Origin: Uranotaenia lowii
Taxonomy: Eukaryota > Arthropoda > Insecta > Diptera > Culicidae
NCBI RefSeq assembly: GCF_029784155.1
Contig: NC_073691.1
Location: 50,264,490-50,328,489, forward strand
DNA length: 64,000 nucleotides
Direction: 5' to 3'
Below are positions 22,518 through 33,616 of this stretch, one piece after another. A program made the translations under genes and the position numbers. The notes below the pieces were generated by a model. It had not been told where the DNA came from, ran no database searches, and saw only the letters and a program-made list of their open reading frames with translations. Positions within the stretch are counted from its first letter, which is position 1. Each line of letters begins with the position of its first letter.

Positions 22518-23651
22518 ATGGTGGACAATAAGCTTAGAACTAATTCTGTGAGGATCCGATTCGTTTGCGGATCTCAGGAACCGACAGAAATTGAAGTTTT
22601 CGGTTTTATGACTTCCAAAATGTGTCTAACGTCTGATAAACTTTTGTCAATGTACAAAGACAAATTAGATCAATCTGTGATTATCAAGTTTAAAAAAGAG
22701 GAAGACATGCACAAAACTCTCAAGGAACTACCCCAGACCATGGATTTCGAGTATGAGAATAAAAGAAGTGTACAGGTGACTTTATCTTCGGCTGATGCTA
22801 TTGTGAGGTACGTTCGGTTGATCAACTTACCGCCGGAAGTTGAGGATCACGAAATCGCTTCAATCATGGGAAATTACGGAAAAGTTGTCAGAATGGTCCG
22901 AGAAAAGTATGCTGAAGAGACGGGATTCCCTATTTGGAATTCAGTGCGTGGAGTGCATTTGGAGATAAAGGAAGAAATCGAAATACCAGCCAACTTGTGC
23001 GTACGGAATCTAAGAGCACGTGTTTATTATGAAGGGATCATTAATAGATGTTTTTTGTGCGGTAGTGTGGAACATCTCAAGGCCAACTGCCCTCAGAAAA
23101 AGACAACCAATGAAAAACTACAACAAGCAGGAAACTCAAGTATGTATAGTGCTGTTCTTGCAAACGGCTCAAAATGGTTCAAGCCAACTGCGGATCCAAA
23201 GCCAAACACATCTACCAGTGGTGAGAGTACGCTCCAGGTTTCTCTCCTTCAGCGTACCACAGTGCAGCCAACATTTGAAGGCCAAAATGAAAAGACGACC
23301 TGTGAAAACATTCTTGATCAGGAGAAGACGGCGAAAAACGGAAGCAGCGTCATGACAATAAATAGCGAAGATGAATCTCCCGAAGAAATTGGCCGAGTAG
23401 GAGCCGAAGTGAACGTCGACCCGAATCAGGCGGAATACATTTCAACAAAAAACAAGCGTGAGCGGAACCAAGGGAAGAAGAGTAGTGGAAAAACGAAAGG
23501 TCAACCGGATTCCGAAAACTCTACTACAGATTCGGATACTAACGAAGGTGTTGTCAACGTACCTAGTACTCAGCTTTGTGAATCAATAGATCGCCTTACA
23601 AGAAGTAAAATCAAGGCAAAGCAGATGAAAATGACGAGCAACTTAGAGTAG
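22518..23651 (+). CDS. Intact gag-like RNA-binding protein with CCHC zinc knuckle
   Basis: A 377-aa uninterrupted ORF. Residues about 95-175 (VRYVRLINLPPEVEDHEIASI.. NYGKVVRMV) look like an RRM-type fold common in retroelement ORF1 proteins; an earlier region around 12-90 may be a second such domain. A single CCHC knuckle follows, CFLCGSVEHLKANC (C-x2-C-x4-H-x4-C), at about 178-191. The C-terminal half is low-complexity, Ser/Thr/Glu/Lys-rich and probably disordered, with a basic end. The family role is binding element RNA in a ribonucleoprotein. ATG 22518 is the first in frame and its context (AATATGG) is reasonable. No RT follows. It could be a non-autonomous element protein or, less likely, a domesticated gag. 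Confidence 0.75.
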   Translation: MVDNKLRTNSVRIRFVCGSQEPTEIEVFGFMTSKMCLTSDKLLSMYKDKLDQSVIIKFKKEEDMHKTLKELPQTMDFEYENKRSVQVTLSSADAIVRYVRLINLPPEVEDHEIASIMGNYGKVVRMVREKYAEETGFPIWNSVRGVHLEIKEEIEIPANLCVRNLRARVYYEGIINRCFLCGSVEHLKANCPQKKTTNEKLQQAGNSSMYSAVLANGSKWFKPTADPKPNTSTSGESTLQVSLLQRTTVQPTFEGQNEKTTCENILDQEKTAKNGSSVMTINSEDESPEEIGRVGAEVNVDPNQAEYISTKNKRERNQGKKSSGKTKGQPDSENSTTDSDTNEGVVNVPSTQLCESIDRLTRSKIKAKQMKMTSNLE

Positions 23652-23918
23652 ATCAGACACGACAGAAAGCAGGAGATAGCTGATAGTCTAGTTAGATAGG
23701 TTCAGGTTTTTGAGCATTCAAATTTATTTTGTAATTTTGATCAGTTCAGGAAAAATTTCTTTACACATACTTGTATATATTAAAAAAAGTACCAATTATT
23801 GTACTACACAAAAAAATATAATAAAATTATAATAAAATGAAAAAAAAACATCAAACGTCGGAATAAAGTAAACGTCGTTTATAAAATTAATTGGACTGAT
23901 TTGCAGTAAATAAAACAC

Positions 23919-24914
23919 TAAAACATACAGTCGACATCTTCAAAATCAATGTTTATTTTTGTTTTGTTTCGATAATAGTCGTTTTACTATCTTTATGGCA
24001 TTCGCGACTTTATCAACGTTGCAGTTGGCGGATCGTTATTGAAAAACTTATCCGGTAAAACTGTGTTCGATGTTTACCTTTGGGCTCGAACTCGCGGACA
24101 TCGGCTCAGGAGACAACAGACTTGCCAACAGAGCACAGCCCAAATGTGATCATTTGCGCTATTGATCTCTCTTTTTCGAAAAAAACATGATATTTACGGC
24201 TTATGTTCTTTCGTTCTTTGATAGCTCATGTTTCTCTTATGCTTTCCATCACCTACAAAAAAAATGACATTTTATGAATTTCGGTATTGCTCGATTAAAT
24301 TTTCTTTTTCTTGGTTCATCCCAAAAATGGTATAAGTAGTAAAATGATTTGAACACATATTGAGCAAATTCAATAAGAGATTCCTCAGTTGACAACATTT
24401 AGCCAAAAATAATATGTTTTTTAAAATTTGCTTTCAAATTTTCTTTTAATTAAAGAGGAGACTTTTATTGTGACGATTATAAAAAAAATCAGAGCGCTTC
24501 ACACCGTAAATACAATATTTGTATCCCACTCACATTAAATTTTATTTATTTTAATTAAATGCATTGTGGGTCATCAGGAATGTCCTTTTTTCAAACAACG
24601 TTAAAATATTGCAAACTAGAATGCCAACTCGTGTCGAATTCAGCAAAAGTTTAATCGTCTTCTAGAAGCCAAATTTTTTCTCTCACATTTTCAAAATAAG
24701 TGCCTGTGACTTTTTATATATGTTAAACCTTCTAAAGCCGTTTGCTAAATATCCGTTTTGGGAAATTTGAGTTGTAGTTTGAGTTCGTTCTCCTGGCTGT
24801 AAATGTTGACTGACTTTGATGATTGTGTAGATAATATATTCTAATTACTCAACATTTCAAAATTAAGTCGATATGTTTTACAAGCAAAGTTATCAGGAAC
24901 TAAGTCAGGAAGTA
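23919..24914. other. AT-rich spacer, no gene seen
   Basis: No supported coding region or repeat family. Contains only short open frames. Confidence 0.4.
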
Positions 24915-24934
24915 ATAAGTCCGAAAAATCAATT

Positions 24935-25295
24935 GTATGTATGTATGTATGTAGATAATCCACCATGGGTGCACGGATTCACCGCAGTTTTATCAAAGTA
25001 TGTGCTTTCATGCATTTTTTATAATACTATCATGTGAAAAAATCTACAATGCAGTTAACACTATACCCGACACCATGGTTTCATGTGAGCTGTTATGGAA
25101 TGAATGTCTAAAGTGTTCATGAAAGTATACTTTGGAAGAAGGACTCAATCAGATACATAACCAGTCCAAAATGTATAACATTTTCAATGTTCAACATTTA
25201 CAACAGGTATTCCGGCATCCGTGTATATACCTGGCCAGTTGGCAACTGATTGAAGGTTCCAATAAACTCATATATCTCAAATAAATACATCTTAC
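24935..25295 (-). mobile_element. LINE-tail/SINE-like insertion with 20 bp target duplication, copy 1
   Basis: A 361 bp block is flanked by a 20 bp perfect direct repeat (ATAAGTCCGAAAAATCAATT) at 24915-24934 and 25296-25315. One end is (TATG)n, i.e. a (CATA)n tail on the minus strand, and long target duplications plus a tandem tail indicate target-primed reverse transcription. Sequence such as ATCCACCATGGGTGCACGGA and GGCATCCGTGTATATACC recurs at 51017-52450 and inverted at 54499-54716. No pol III promoter boxes are obvious, so a 5'-truncated LINE is more likely than a SINE. Confidence 0.75.
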
Positions 25296-25315
25296 ATAAG
25301 TCCGAAAAATCAATT

Positions 25316-27018
25316 ATGCTTTTAAAATACGTTTAACTTTTGACAGCTTTTCTTTATTTAAGTGTTTCACGTTCCAATTTTGCCGTTGCTTAGCTGTATT
25401 TTCCAATGAACTGATTTTCAAAACTCAAATTTATTTTTTTTTGCCGTTAATTTGATCATTATTTTCATAGAACATACTTGATCAGTCAAAATTCCCAGTT
25501 CTTCAGTATGTTGGAATGATGATAAAAATGTTTTGAATGTGCGCTTCGGGTCATATTGACTAGAACAGCTTTGGAGGGTTAAGAAAAAGTTACAATATTC
25601 TAACTGAATCAAGCTTTTTTTTTTTAATTTTTGCGGTATTTTGATGGCTATGTGCGTATTTTGGTGATTTTTTCCGAAAAAAGAATACTTGTTTTTTTTG
25701 TAGAATTTAAGAAGAGAGTGGAAGCTTCCTCTTTATTCCGGTTTTCTGATCTCTCTTTCCATCGAGATTTCGGTAAGTATTTGAGAAAATAAATTTCTCC
25801 GGACACCTTAATAATTTTAAACACGTGAAACTTCGCATGCATCTAAATTATCTCCTCGATTCTCTCGGACAACTTCAACGGATCATATGAGCGCCAATGG
25901 CGTTCACATATTGAGCTAATAGCGTTGAAAAATCGCTAGCTCATATGATTGGACTAAAGGCAGAATGCTGGTTGTAGAAGAATAACTTTTTCGCACTTCA
26001 TTTGTGCAGAATTGATTCGCTCAACGATGGTTTAACTCCACCTTTCCCAGCTTGATTCAATTTTTCTACATTTTTTCTCATGTTTTGCTTAAAAATTCAG
26101 TTTTTCTTTTAAGCTTTTCTAGCTTTTGAAATTGATTACTAATTTGAAAATATTACTGTTTATCGGAATCATAATCACTATCTGAAATTTGGAGATTGAA
26201 CCTCAAACCAAATACATCTTTTACTAATTTTTTTTTCAATTGTTTGGGTCTCTATGGCCAAATTCATTTGAATATGCTTTTTTTTATTCTTATTTATGCC
26301 AAACTAGCTGACCTGGTAAACTTCGTTTTACCTTCAAATAAATAAATCACAATTAATGTTTTATTTCATCTACACGTCCTTAGCTGCATCGAGCCCGCGA
26401 AACGATTTTATGAAAACTGTAACCAAAGTGTACGGCTTGTGTCCCATTTAATGTTGATTTTTTATGGGAACCCCCTTCCATAAAAAGTGAGATCCTTGAA
26501 ATTATTATACAAACCTTCTCCGACCCGAAAAACCCTCGGATACCAAATTTCACTTCATTCCAACCGACCGTTTAAACGTGATGGTGTTACAAATAAAATA
26601 CTTCTTTTTTTATGTAAGATATCTCATCCGAAGAACACATTCTGAAAGAATTCATGATAAAAAATAGTTAAAAACTTCCGAAACGAATTTCTGATGGGTT
26701 AGGAAATTTATGATATAAAAGCCAATTTGAAAAGCTGATTTTAATACTTAAAATTTTTTTGTTCTCATACCTTTAATCTTATTGCTGTTTTCGGATTTTC
26801 AGATAAAGACCAAAGTTATTGGTAAAAAAACTAGTTTTTGATGTTGCTCTCAACAAGTTTTCGGGCTCCTGGCGTGTTAGTAATAATAATAATAATTTAT
26901 TATCAATGTCTACAGCTTTTTGAAAAAGGCAAAAACTGTTATCAGTTCGACTAGTTCATGCAAGCTGATTTTTATCAACGAAGCTCCCTGAATTTCATTT
27001 AAAAACATGTTGGCAACC
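25316..27018. other. AT-rich spacer with one dispersed-repeat-like patch
   Basis: No gene recognised. 26308-26590 (CTGACCTGGTAAACTTCGTTTTACC ... CCGACCCGAAAAACC) resembles a repeat type common in insect genomes, starting with a GGTAAA/TTTACC hairpin, but I cannot define its ends. An (AAT)n microsatellite lies at 26880-26897. Confidence 0.35.
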
Positions 27019-27026
27019 CTGTGCAC

Positions 27027-27804
27027 TAGACTGCCCCAAATTTGTATGGGAAATTTAAAACCTGTGAAATGTTCTGCGCTGCAGGCTAAAATTGATCCTA
27101 GGCCTAGTACAAGATCTCATGCCAAATTTGGGCCAGATCGGATCACGGGAAGGGGTCGCTCAACGAGCCTGAAGTTTGTATGGGATTTTGAGACATTTTG
27201 TTCGGGAGAAACATGAAAAACCAGTTTTTCATCAATAACTTTGGTTCCCGTTGGCCGATTTCTTTCAAAAACAGGTTTTCTTAAAGCTTAAATTATGACA
27301 AATATTTCATTCCAAGACAGCATTTCGATAAGAGTTAAGATAAAAAAGTTATCAGGTTTCAAAAATTGGCTAACTTTTTTTACGGTGGTATTCATCACTG
27401 TCAATGAGGCGACGAAATGTTCGACCACCCCGACTCATTATCAGTGATGAATACCACCCTTAAAAAAGTTATCCTATTTTTGAAGCCTTATAACTTCTTT
27501 ATGTTAACTCGGATCGAAATGCAATCTTCGGATGAAATATTTGTCATAATTTAGGCTTTAAGAAAACCCGTTTTTGAAAGAAATCGACCGAAGGAAACTA
27601 AAGCTATTGATGAAAAAGTGGTTTTTCGTGTTTCTCCCGAACAAAATGTCTCAAAATCCCATACAAACTTCAGGCACGTTGAGCGACCCCTGCCCGTGAT
27701 CCGATCTGGCCCAAATTGGGCATGAGCTCTTGTACTAGGCCTAGGATCAATTTAAGCCTGCAGCGCATAACTTTTTCAAAAGTCGGGTCATTTGGGGCAC
27801 TCTA
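27027..27804. mobile_element. hAT-like foldback element, 778 bp
   Basis: Almost the whole element is one inverted repeat: the arm beginning TAGACTGCCCCAAATTTG at 27027 mirrors the arm ending GGGGCACTCTA at 27804, each near 370 bp, around a short centre near 27415. The perfect 8 bp direct repeat CTGTGCAC flanks it (27019-27026 and 27805-27812), the hAT signature. There is no coding capacity. A single right-arm copy lies at 58672-58935. Confidence 0.85.
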
Positions 27805-27812
27805 CTGTGCAC

Positions 27813-28689
27813 AACTGAGAGATCATGTTGAAGCTTGAACCAAGTGCAACAAATTGTTGCAAGCGCCATTTTTTTTCCACCCGCTAATTTTTGAAAACAA
27901 CGAGCACATATTTGACGTGTTTTGTGAATTGCCATACGAATATTCATTCCAGTGCTACGCAGATTGCAGTTGAAAATACAGACTCCGTTCGTTTTTGGCA
28001 ACATTCGATTTTGGCAACATTCGATTTTGGCAACATCTGATTTTGGCACATGTGCCAAAATCGAACGGTTTTTAGAGACGACATTACCTTTTAGTTTTCT
28101 CTATAACAGGACCAATATAATTTAGACAAACATCAAAAATACGTTTTCCATTCAGAAATGTTAATATAATACAACAACAAAATCAAAAGTTTTTTATTTA
28201 AATTTATAAAGTACTCAAAAATTACAAAAAGATGAAAAACTTAAAAAAAGAATGCAAACAATAGACTAAAAAAATGACAGAATCAACTTATAAATGATGA
28301 AGAATGACAAAAACAGCAAAAATGATTTTAAAAAATAATGATTATAAACAAAACAAAAATAGTGCAAAATGCATCAAAAACATAAGGAAAAAGACAATAA
28401 AAATTCTTAAAATGGTTGGAAATTGACTTAAAATAACGTTAATGATAATGAAATAGTAATTTTCTAAAAAAAAGAGAAAAAAAAATTCACTAAAAAAACC
28501 CGTTCGATTTTGGCAACACGAAATGTTCGGGCATGTTGCCAAAAACGAACAGGGTCTGTAATAGTTGTATGAAAACACGCTCAACATATTAAATATATGC
28601 ATGTTGTGTTAAAATATGAGCGCGTGGAGACAAATGACGACAACACAATTTGTTGCCCTTGGTTAAAGCTTAAATGTGATCAATCAGTT
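27813..28689. mobile_element. Foldback/MITE-like element with a nested MITE
   Basis: Inverted termini AACTGAGAGATCATG..AAGCTTGAACCAAGTGCAAC (from 27813) and CAACACAATTTGTTGCCCTTGG..AAGCTT..GATCAATCAGTT (to 28689) match over about 55 bp with gaps. Removing the nested element 27979-28558 leaves about 300 bp, a usual MITE size. I see no target duplication; the left end directly abuts the preceding hAT foldback element. Confidence 0.55.
27979..28558. mobile_element. 580 bp MITE, TA target, nested
   Basis: Termini CAGACTCCGTTCGTTTTTGG (27979) and the complement ending ACGAACAGGGTCTG (28558) are inverted and flanked by TA on both sides (27977-27978, 28559-28560), pointing to a Tc1/mariner or pogo-derived MITE. 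Near the left end the phrase CGATTTTGGCAACAT is repeated, and a TGTGCCAAAATCGAACGG inverted copy follows. No coding sequence. Confidence 0.75.
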
Positions 28690-29150
28690 TTACAACTTCT
28701 CTTGTACGTTTTTGCAATAATAGCTCGTGAAGTTGAGAAAAAAAACTTCAAATTGCAATAACGTCGCAGAATGTTAAAAACTTGTCCAATACGGGTTATT
28801 TCAAATGATTATAACATATTAATTATGTGAATCCTCATCTAACAATAGTTAAGTTTAAAACACTTATTTAAAGAAACTTTTAAATAATTTCCAAAATAAA
28901 ACCTCTACAACTCTGCTCTGAAAAGAGATATGGTTTTTATTTTTTCAACAAAGTTTCATTTTTTCACAATTTTGTAGAAGAAAATAAAGATCTAGCACCG
29001 AGAATCAAAGAACGGGTCGAACAAAAATGTGTCTAATCCGTGTGTAAGAATTCAATTGGTCGGCCATTTTAAAACCGTGAAAATTGGCCTAAAGCACCAT
29101 CTAGTGGCTCTTATCCAAGTAACTCAGCAATTTTGATTGTCAACATTTGA
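28690..29150. other. Spacer, nothing recognised
   Basis: AT-rich, no open frame of interest. Confidence 0.35.
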
Positions 29151-29158
29151 GATCACTC

Positions 29159-31577
29159 CAGGGGCGGTCCTAGAGTCGGCTCTTGGGGGGGGGGGAGGGT
29201 GATTTTCCAATTTTCAAAAATTAGTCAATATAAAGGAACGTTAATATCTGGTGAAAAAAACAATCATTTGAGTGAGCGAAGGGAGAAGGGAGGGGTTTCA
29301 GGTGGGAGGGGGGAGGGGGTTATCCCTTTATAAAACAACCAGTGAATCTATAATAACCACTGCGAAAAAATGTTGATATTTTTTTATTTGTAGGTATATC
29401 TTGTATTTAAGATTTGTCACTTTAAAAGCTCTTTAAAAAATTTCTCGTTATAAATGTAATTTTTTCAATGAAAATAATACACACGTTGTTCAGAGATGAA
29501 CACGTAGAAAAAAAATCAAGTTATCTTCATTTTTTTCCTGAGCTTTCAAATATTAGCGCTCTGGTATTTTATAATTTATTGGAAGTATTTTATTTTTCAC
29601 CGATAAGCCCGATAAACAAATTAACAAACGTAACTAACGGGCATTGAATTCTTTATTGGGGTATTTTACTGAATCGTAATTTGAAAATTTAATATTATAA
29701 TTTTCAAATTTGGAGACACAATATATTAAATCAAAACTTTAAATATATATTAAGTAGAAAAATCGATCATCAAAATCAGTTTCTAAATTCTGGAACCGAA
29801 TTTTATTTGATTTGCTCTTGAATTTAAAGTTTTCAATCAAAGTTTTCAATTTTAATTGTACTACAACAAATAAATTACAAAGAAAAGTGTTCATTCTTGG
29901 TTCACTTTCACATAATTACCAATTTTTTTAAACAATTTTGAAAGATAAAGAAAATTATGAAATGAAGGGTTAATTCTGAAAGTAAATAGTCTTCTTTAAT
30001 GAACAGTCTCAATCATTTGCAATTGAAATAGCCAAGCTTCCAGATTAAGAATATCAAACCTCAAGCTAAATTTTAAATTAAAATTTCAATATCATTGTGT
30101 AGATGAGCTGAAAGCAGTATCGTCGACATAATTGCCATAGACATAGATCTAGAAATGTTGTGTTGTGTTGGTTAAAAACCGATAAAAGATTTTCTGGCTG
30201 TTTTGCATGATAGAATGCCTTGTTGCCAAAAAATAGTGGCATGATAAGGGGATAGTTTTAATTTACAAGGGAAAAATTAAATCCGTGGCAAACTGATTTC
30301 GAAGCTTTTTGCGTCTCATACTCGACTTTTTTGTCTGTTTTTTCTCTTCTTATTTTTTGGCATTGAGTAATTTTAAAACTTAGCAGTTCAGAGTGAAATC
30401 GATCAATGATAATTGATGAAGAAACTAACCTGAACAACAAAAAAATATGTTAATTCTTTTCATTCTCCTTTATTCACTCAACCAGGTCAGAAGGAAGAAT
30501 CCTAAAAAGTAACAAATTCCCGGAAAAAAGCAATACAGATTTCGTCTAGATATTCTTCATATTTTACAAAATGGGGAAAGATACTCACTTCTATAATTTT
30601 TCTCATGGTAAATTATTCACAGTCTTTATAAAATTTGATCATTAAGTTAATACCTTTTTTTCTAGTTTTTTTTTCAAATTTGCTAAAAAGTGCACAAATT
30701 TCTCCAATGAGCCTTGTATGTATTTTCAAAATTTATTCCGGAAAAAAGAGGTGATAAAATAATACAAATTTGCATTTAGAGCTCCAAACAGAATTAAATA
30801 AAATTAGATTTAAAATTTGAATTTTTGTTTTTGAATTTCATAATATAGGTTATAAATTTTAAGTTTATAATTCATATTTAAATTATAAATGGTGGCATAA
30901 TTGAAGGTGAAAAATTTTCGCGAAAGAGAATCTTTACTGTGATTCAGAACCTGATTTTTTATTTTGCAATTGAAGGCAATAAATCTATGATGAAAGCAGT
31001 TTCAAGTATTTCAGTGTTATAACCATTTTCACCCCCCCCCCCCCCCCCCCCCCATATGACTTTTCCAAATTTTTCATTTCATTAAAATTCAAAACAAAAT
31101 CAAGAATTCAAAAGCTCTGAATTTGAAGCAAATACTAAAATTTGTTGCGATTTGCTCGTGTTAATTGAGGCATATGAAGGAAATTAGTGACAATTCAAAA
31201 AAAAAGTTGTCCCTACATTTTATGAATAGCAAATTCCAAATCAACACTCAACAACACACTTTTGCTGAGTAACTTATCAACAAAAGTTATTTGGTATAAT
31301 TCAGTCCAGGGAATCCTAAGTTAAAGCTGCTTGAGTTTGGAGGACCGACTTTTTTCAATATTGAGCGTTTTAAGTGATCAATTAACTTTTTTGTTGAATC
31401 ATCACCCCCACGGAGTGGAAAATTTTTAAAATTGGAAAGCACATCTACTAAGAAAAGTTCCAACTTTTTATAGAAATTCGAGCATTTGCGGATATTTTGT
31501 AACGGATTTTTGCCGCATGGGGGGGGGGGGGGGTGATCATCCCGATAACGCCCCCCCCCCCCATAGGACCGCGCCTG
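29159..31577. mobile_element. Non-autonomous hAT-like element, 2.4 kb
   Basis: Short inverted termini CAGGGGCGGTCCTA (29159) and TAGGACCGCGCCTG (ending 31577) are flanked by a perfect 8 bp duplication GATCACTC (29151-29158 and 31578-31585), as in hAT elements. The interior is AT-rich with no transposase. G and C homopolymer runs lie just inside both ends (about 29187-29199, 31520-31533, 31551-31562) and another C-run at about 31030-31053. Confidence 0.85.
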
Positions 31578-31585
31578 GATCACTC

Positions 31586-32640
31586 AGAATATAAACAACC
31601 CAAAATTTACTTCCAGATCGCTTAACACAGAGTCTAGCGAGTTGTCTTGTTTATGGGTAATAAAGTCTGTAATTGGGTGGAGATCCACCAGGAACAGAGT
31701 AAAAGACGTGTTGTCTCGTTGAAATGCCAAACCAAAAAGAATGTATTCAATCTTCCAAATAACAGTTTCGTTTTCTCTCATTCTCCTATGACTTTTCGAC
31801 ATCGAAAACATACAACCATTTCGAAAGGGCATATCATTTATTACCGATCCGAGATATCAACCAAACAGTAGCGCTACAAAGCGCTCCATACAAGAGTTTA
31901 GAGAATTCGGGTAGCTTTTAGGAACAGGCATATAATTGAAAGGAAATTAGCCCCTAATGTTATATTTTAATAATTATGGGCATAATTTTGTCATGAGAAG
32001 GTACTTGCAAGACACGCCGACAGAAATACAATTGATTTTTTACAAAAATTTTCAAAAAATGTGCAAACAGCTCTCACATAAGAGCAGACATTTCAGAAGT
32101 CCATTTTTCATAAATGAAATACAACTCTGAAATAAATCTATAAAAAAAATCTAAATAATTTTAAATCTTCTTTCAGTACAAAAAAAAACAACTCAAACAC
32201 TCCGTTGATTCCAGAAAAAAAACCATCAAATTTGTTAATTTGGTTAACAGAAAACAGGATAATATTCCAGTTTTTTCAACAAGGTCTTTTCCTTGTTAGA
32301 ATGCTTTCCAAAACAGAACTTTCAAAAATTTAGCTTACAAATATATCCAACAATTTTTTGAATGAATGTTTTTGTGCAAATATCACTTTTTCATTCAAAA
32401 ACTTTTTAAATACTTAGGTGTGTTTTTAATCGCAAGAAAAACACCAGATTTTGAAACTCAATTTATCGCTTAGTAGCTATCAACATTTTTTCAAAAAATA
32501 TTTAAAACACTAGAAGAAGACCTAAAAGTTGATTCTACCATTACTCTTTTAACTTTTTTCGAAATGAATTTTAAGGCCTACTTTGTATGGGACAGTTGTG
32601 ACAATTTAACAACTGCACAACTTAAGTGCAGGTGTTAAGT
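31586..32640. other. Spacer, no confident gene
   Basis: A minus-strand open frame at 31584-31832 (contains VDLHPITDFITHKQDNSLDS) has protein-like composition and may be part of an old exon or LINE, but I cannot name it. The rest is AT-rich. Confidence 0.3.
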
Positions 32641-32894
32641 CTCTATTTTGAAGTTTAATGGTAGGGGAAATGGGGGTAAGCCTGACACTGGGGTTAGACC
32701 TTAACCCTCGGAGTTTTACCAGAAAACCTAGATTTTTAATGTTTTTAAACACTGTACATGTTGGTATTTCTATTTTTAGACATTTTGACATGCATCAAAC
32801 CTACCGTGCATAGCCAAACGTCAAAACAATAAACAAAACCGGGGTGCTGCTAATGCTAAATCGACTGTAATTTTTCGCGGGTGGAGTTTAAGGT

Positions 32895-33440
32895 TTAATT
32901 CGTGAAAAAAGCTCTAAATCCATTGTTGTTGGTGTGCATTTGGTATTTTCTCCTGTTCCATCGCGAGTACCAAAGGAAAACGACCCGTGGTAGTTGGGCC
33001 CAAGAGCGCCTGACCCTTGCAAAAGAGACTATCGCTTGTGGGGCTTCTTTCAGAAGTGCCTCCAAGACTTTTGAAATCCCCAGGACCACATTGCAGGATC
33101 ATATCTCGAGGTGGCAAGCTCAAAACTAGGACCAAGAGAGACCATCTTTACGACGAATTAGAGAGCAGAGCTTATGCAGCACCTGCTTGACCTGGAAAGC
33201 CGTTTCTACGGATTCACACAGGAATCACAGTTTCCCTTTTCAAGATATTGGCAATTTCGAACCTTCCTGTTGAATGGACAAGCATCCATAAAAATTCGAA
33301 AAAAATGTTGTTTACATCCTGGACATGTAACACCCCGCCCCTTCTACATGAACCAACTCCTTCTCAATTAATTGTCCACGAGGAATGTGGGCAGTGTACT
33401 AAAACATTTAACATCACTCAAGCTAATCACTGAATTTAAG
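32895..33440 (+). pseudogene. Pogo-like transposase fragment (psq-type HTH)
   Basis: The frame at 32902-33129 contains RGSWAQERLTLAKETI..GASFRSASKTFEIPRTTLQDHISRW, the psq-type helix-turn-helix that opens pogo/Tigger transposases. A stop follows, then in another frame MQHLLDLESRFYGFT, matching the next conserved segment, then SRYWQF in decayed form. The DDE catalytic domain is absent. A word AGGGGAAATGGGGGTAAGCC at about 32663 may be the left terminus; no inverted partner was found. The similar word at about 33469 is in the same orientation and probably belongs to another element. Confidence 0.65.
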
Positions 33441-33551
33441 TGTGTTTTTATGTGTCGGGTTATAGGTAGGGGAGAGTGGGGTAACGTGGGCCACTCTCAA
33501 TATCTCAGATGTGTGTTGAGATAAAAATCTCAATTTAACTGTCATCGCCGT

Positions 33552-33616
33552 CGTAAGCATATTTTTCTATTTGCGTAAGCATATTTTTCTATTTGCGTAA
33601 GCATATTTTTCTATAT
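33552..33616 (+). repeat. 22 bp tandem repeat, three copies
   Basis: CGTAAGCATATTTTTCTATTTG occurs three times head to tail, the last slightly changed at its end (CTATATG). Confidence 0.9.

Larger units (their letters stand above)
22133..23918 (+). mobile_element. Gag-only retroelement-like unit with ~68 bp inverted ends
   Basis: GTGTTTTATTCACGGCAAAT... at 22133-22202 and its complement at 23852-23918 form imperfect inverted terminal repeats. Inside the left arm, on the minus strand, is a hammerhead-like ribozyme (22185-22232). A degenerate plus-strand copy of the same hairpin lies at 22359-22392. One intact 377-aa ORF (22518-23651) fills the body, followed by an A-rich 3' region. No reverse transcriptase or transposase is present. 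Penelope-like elements are known for inverted pseudo-LTRs and hammerhead motifs, so a non-autonomous Penelope-related element is the best guess. No target duplication was found. Confidence 0.6.
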
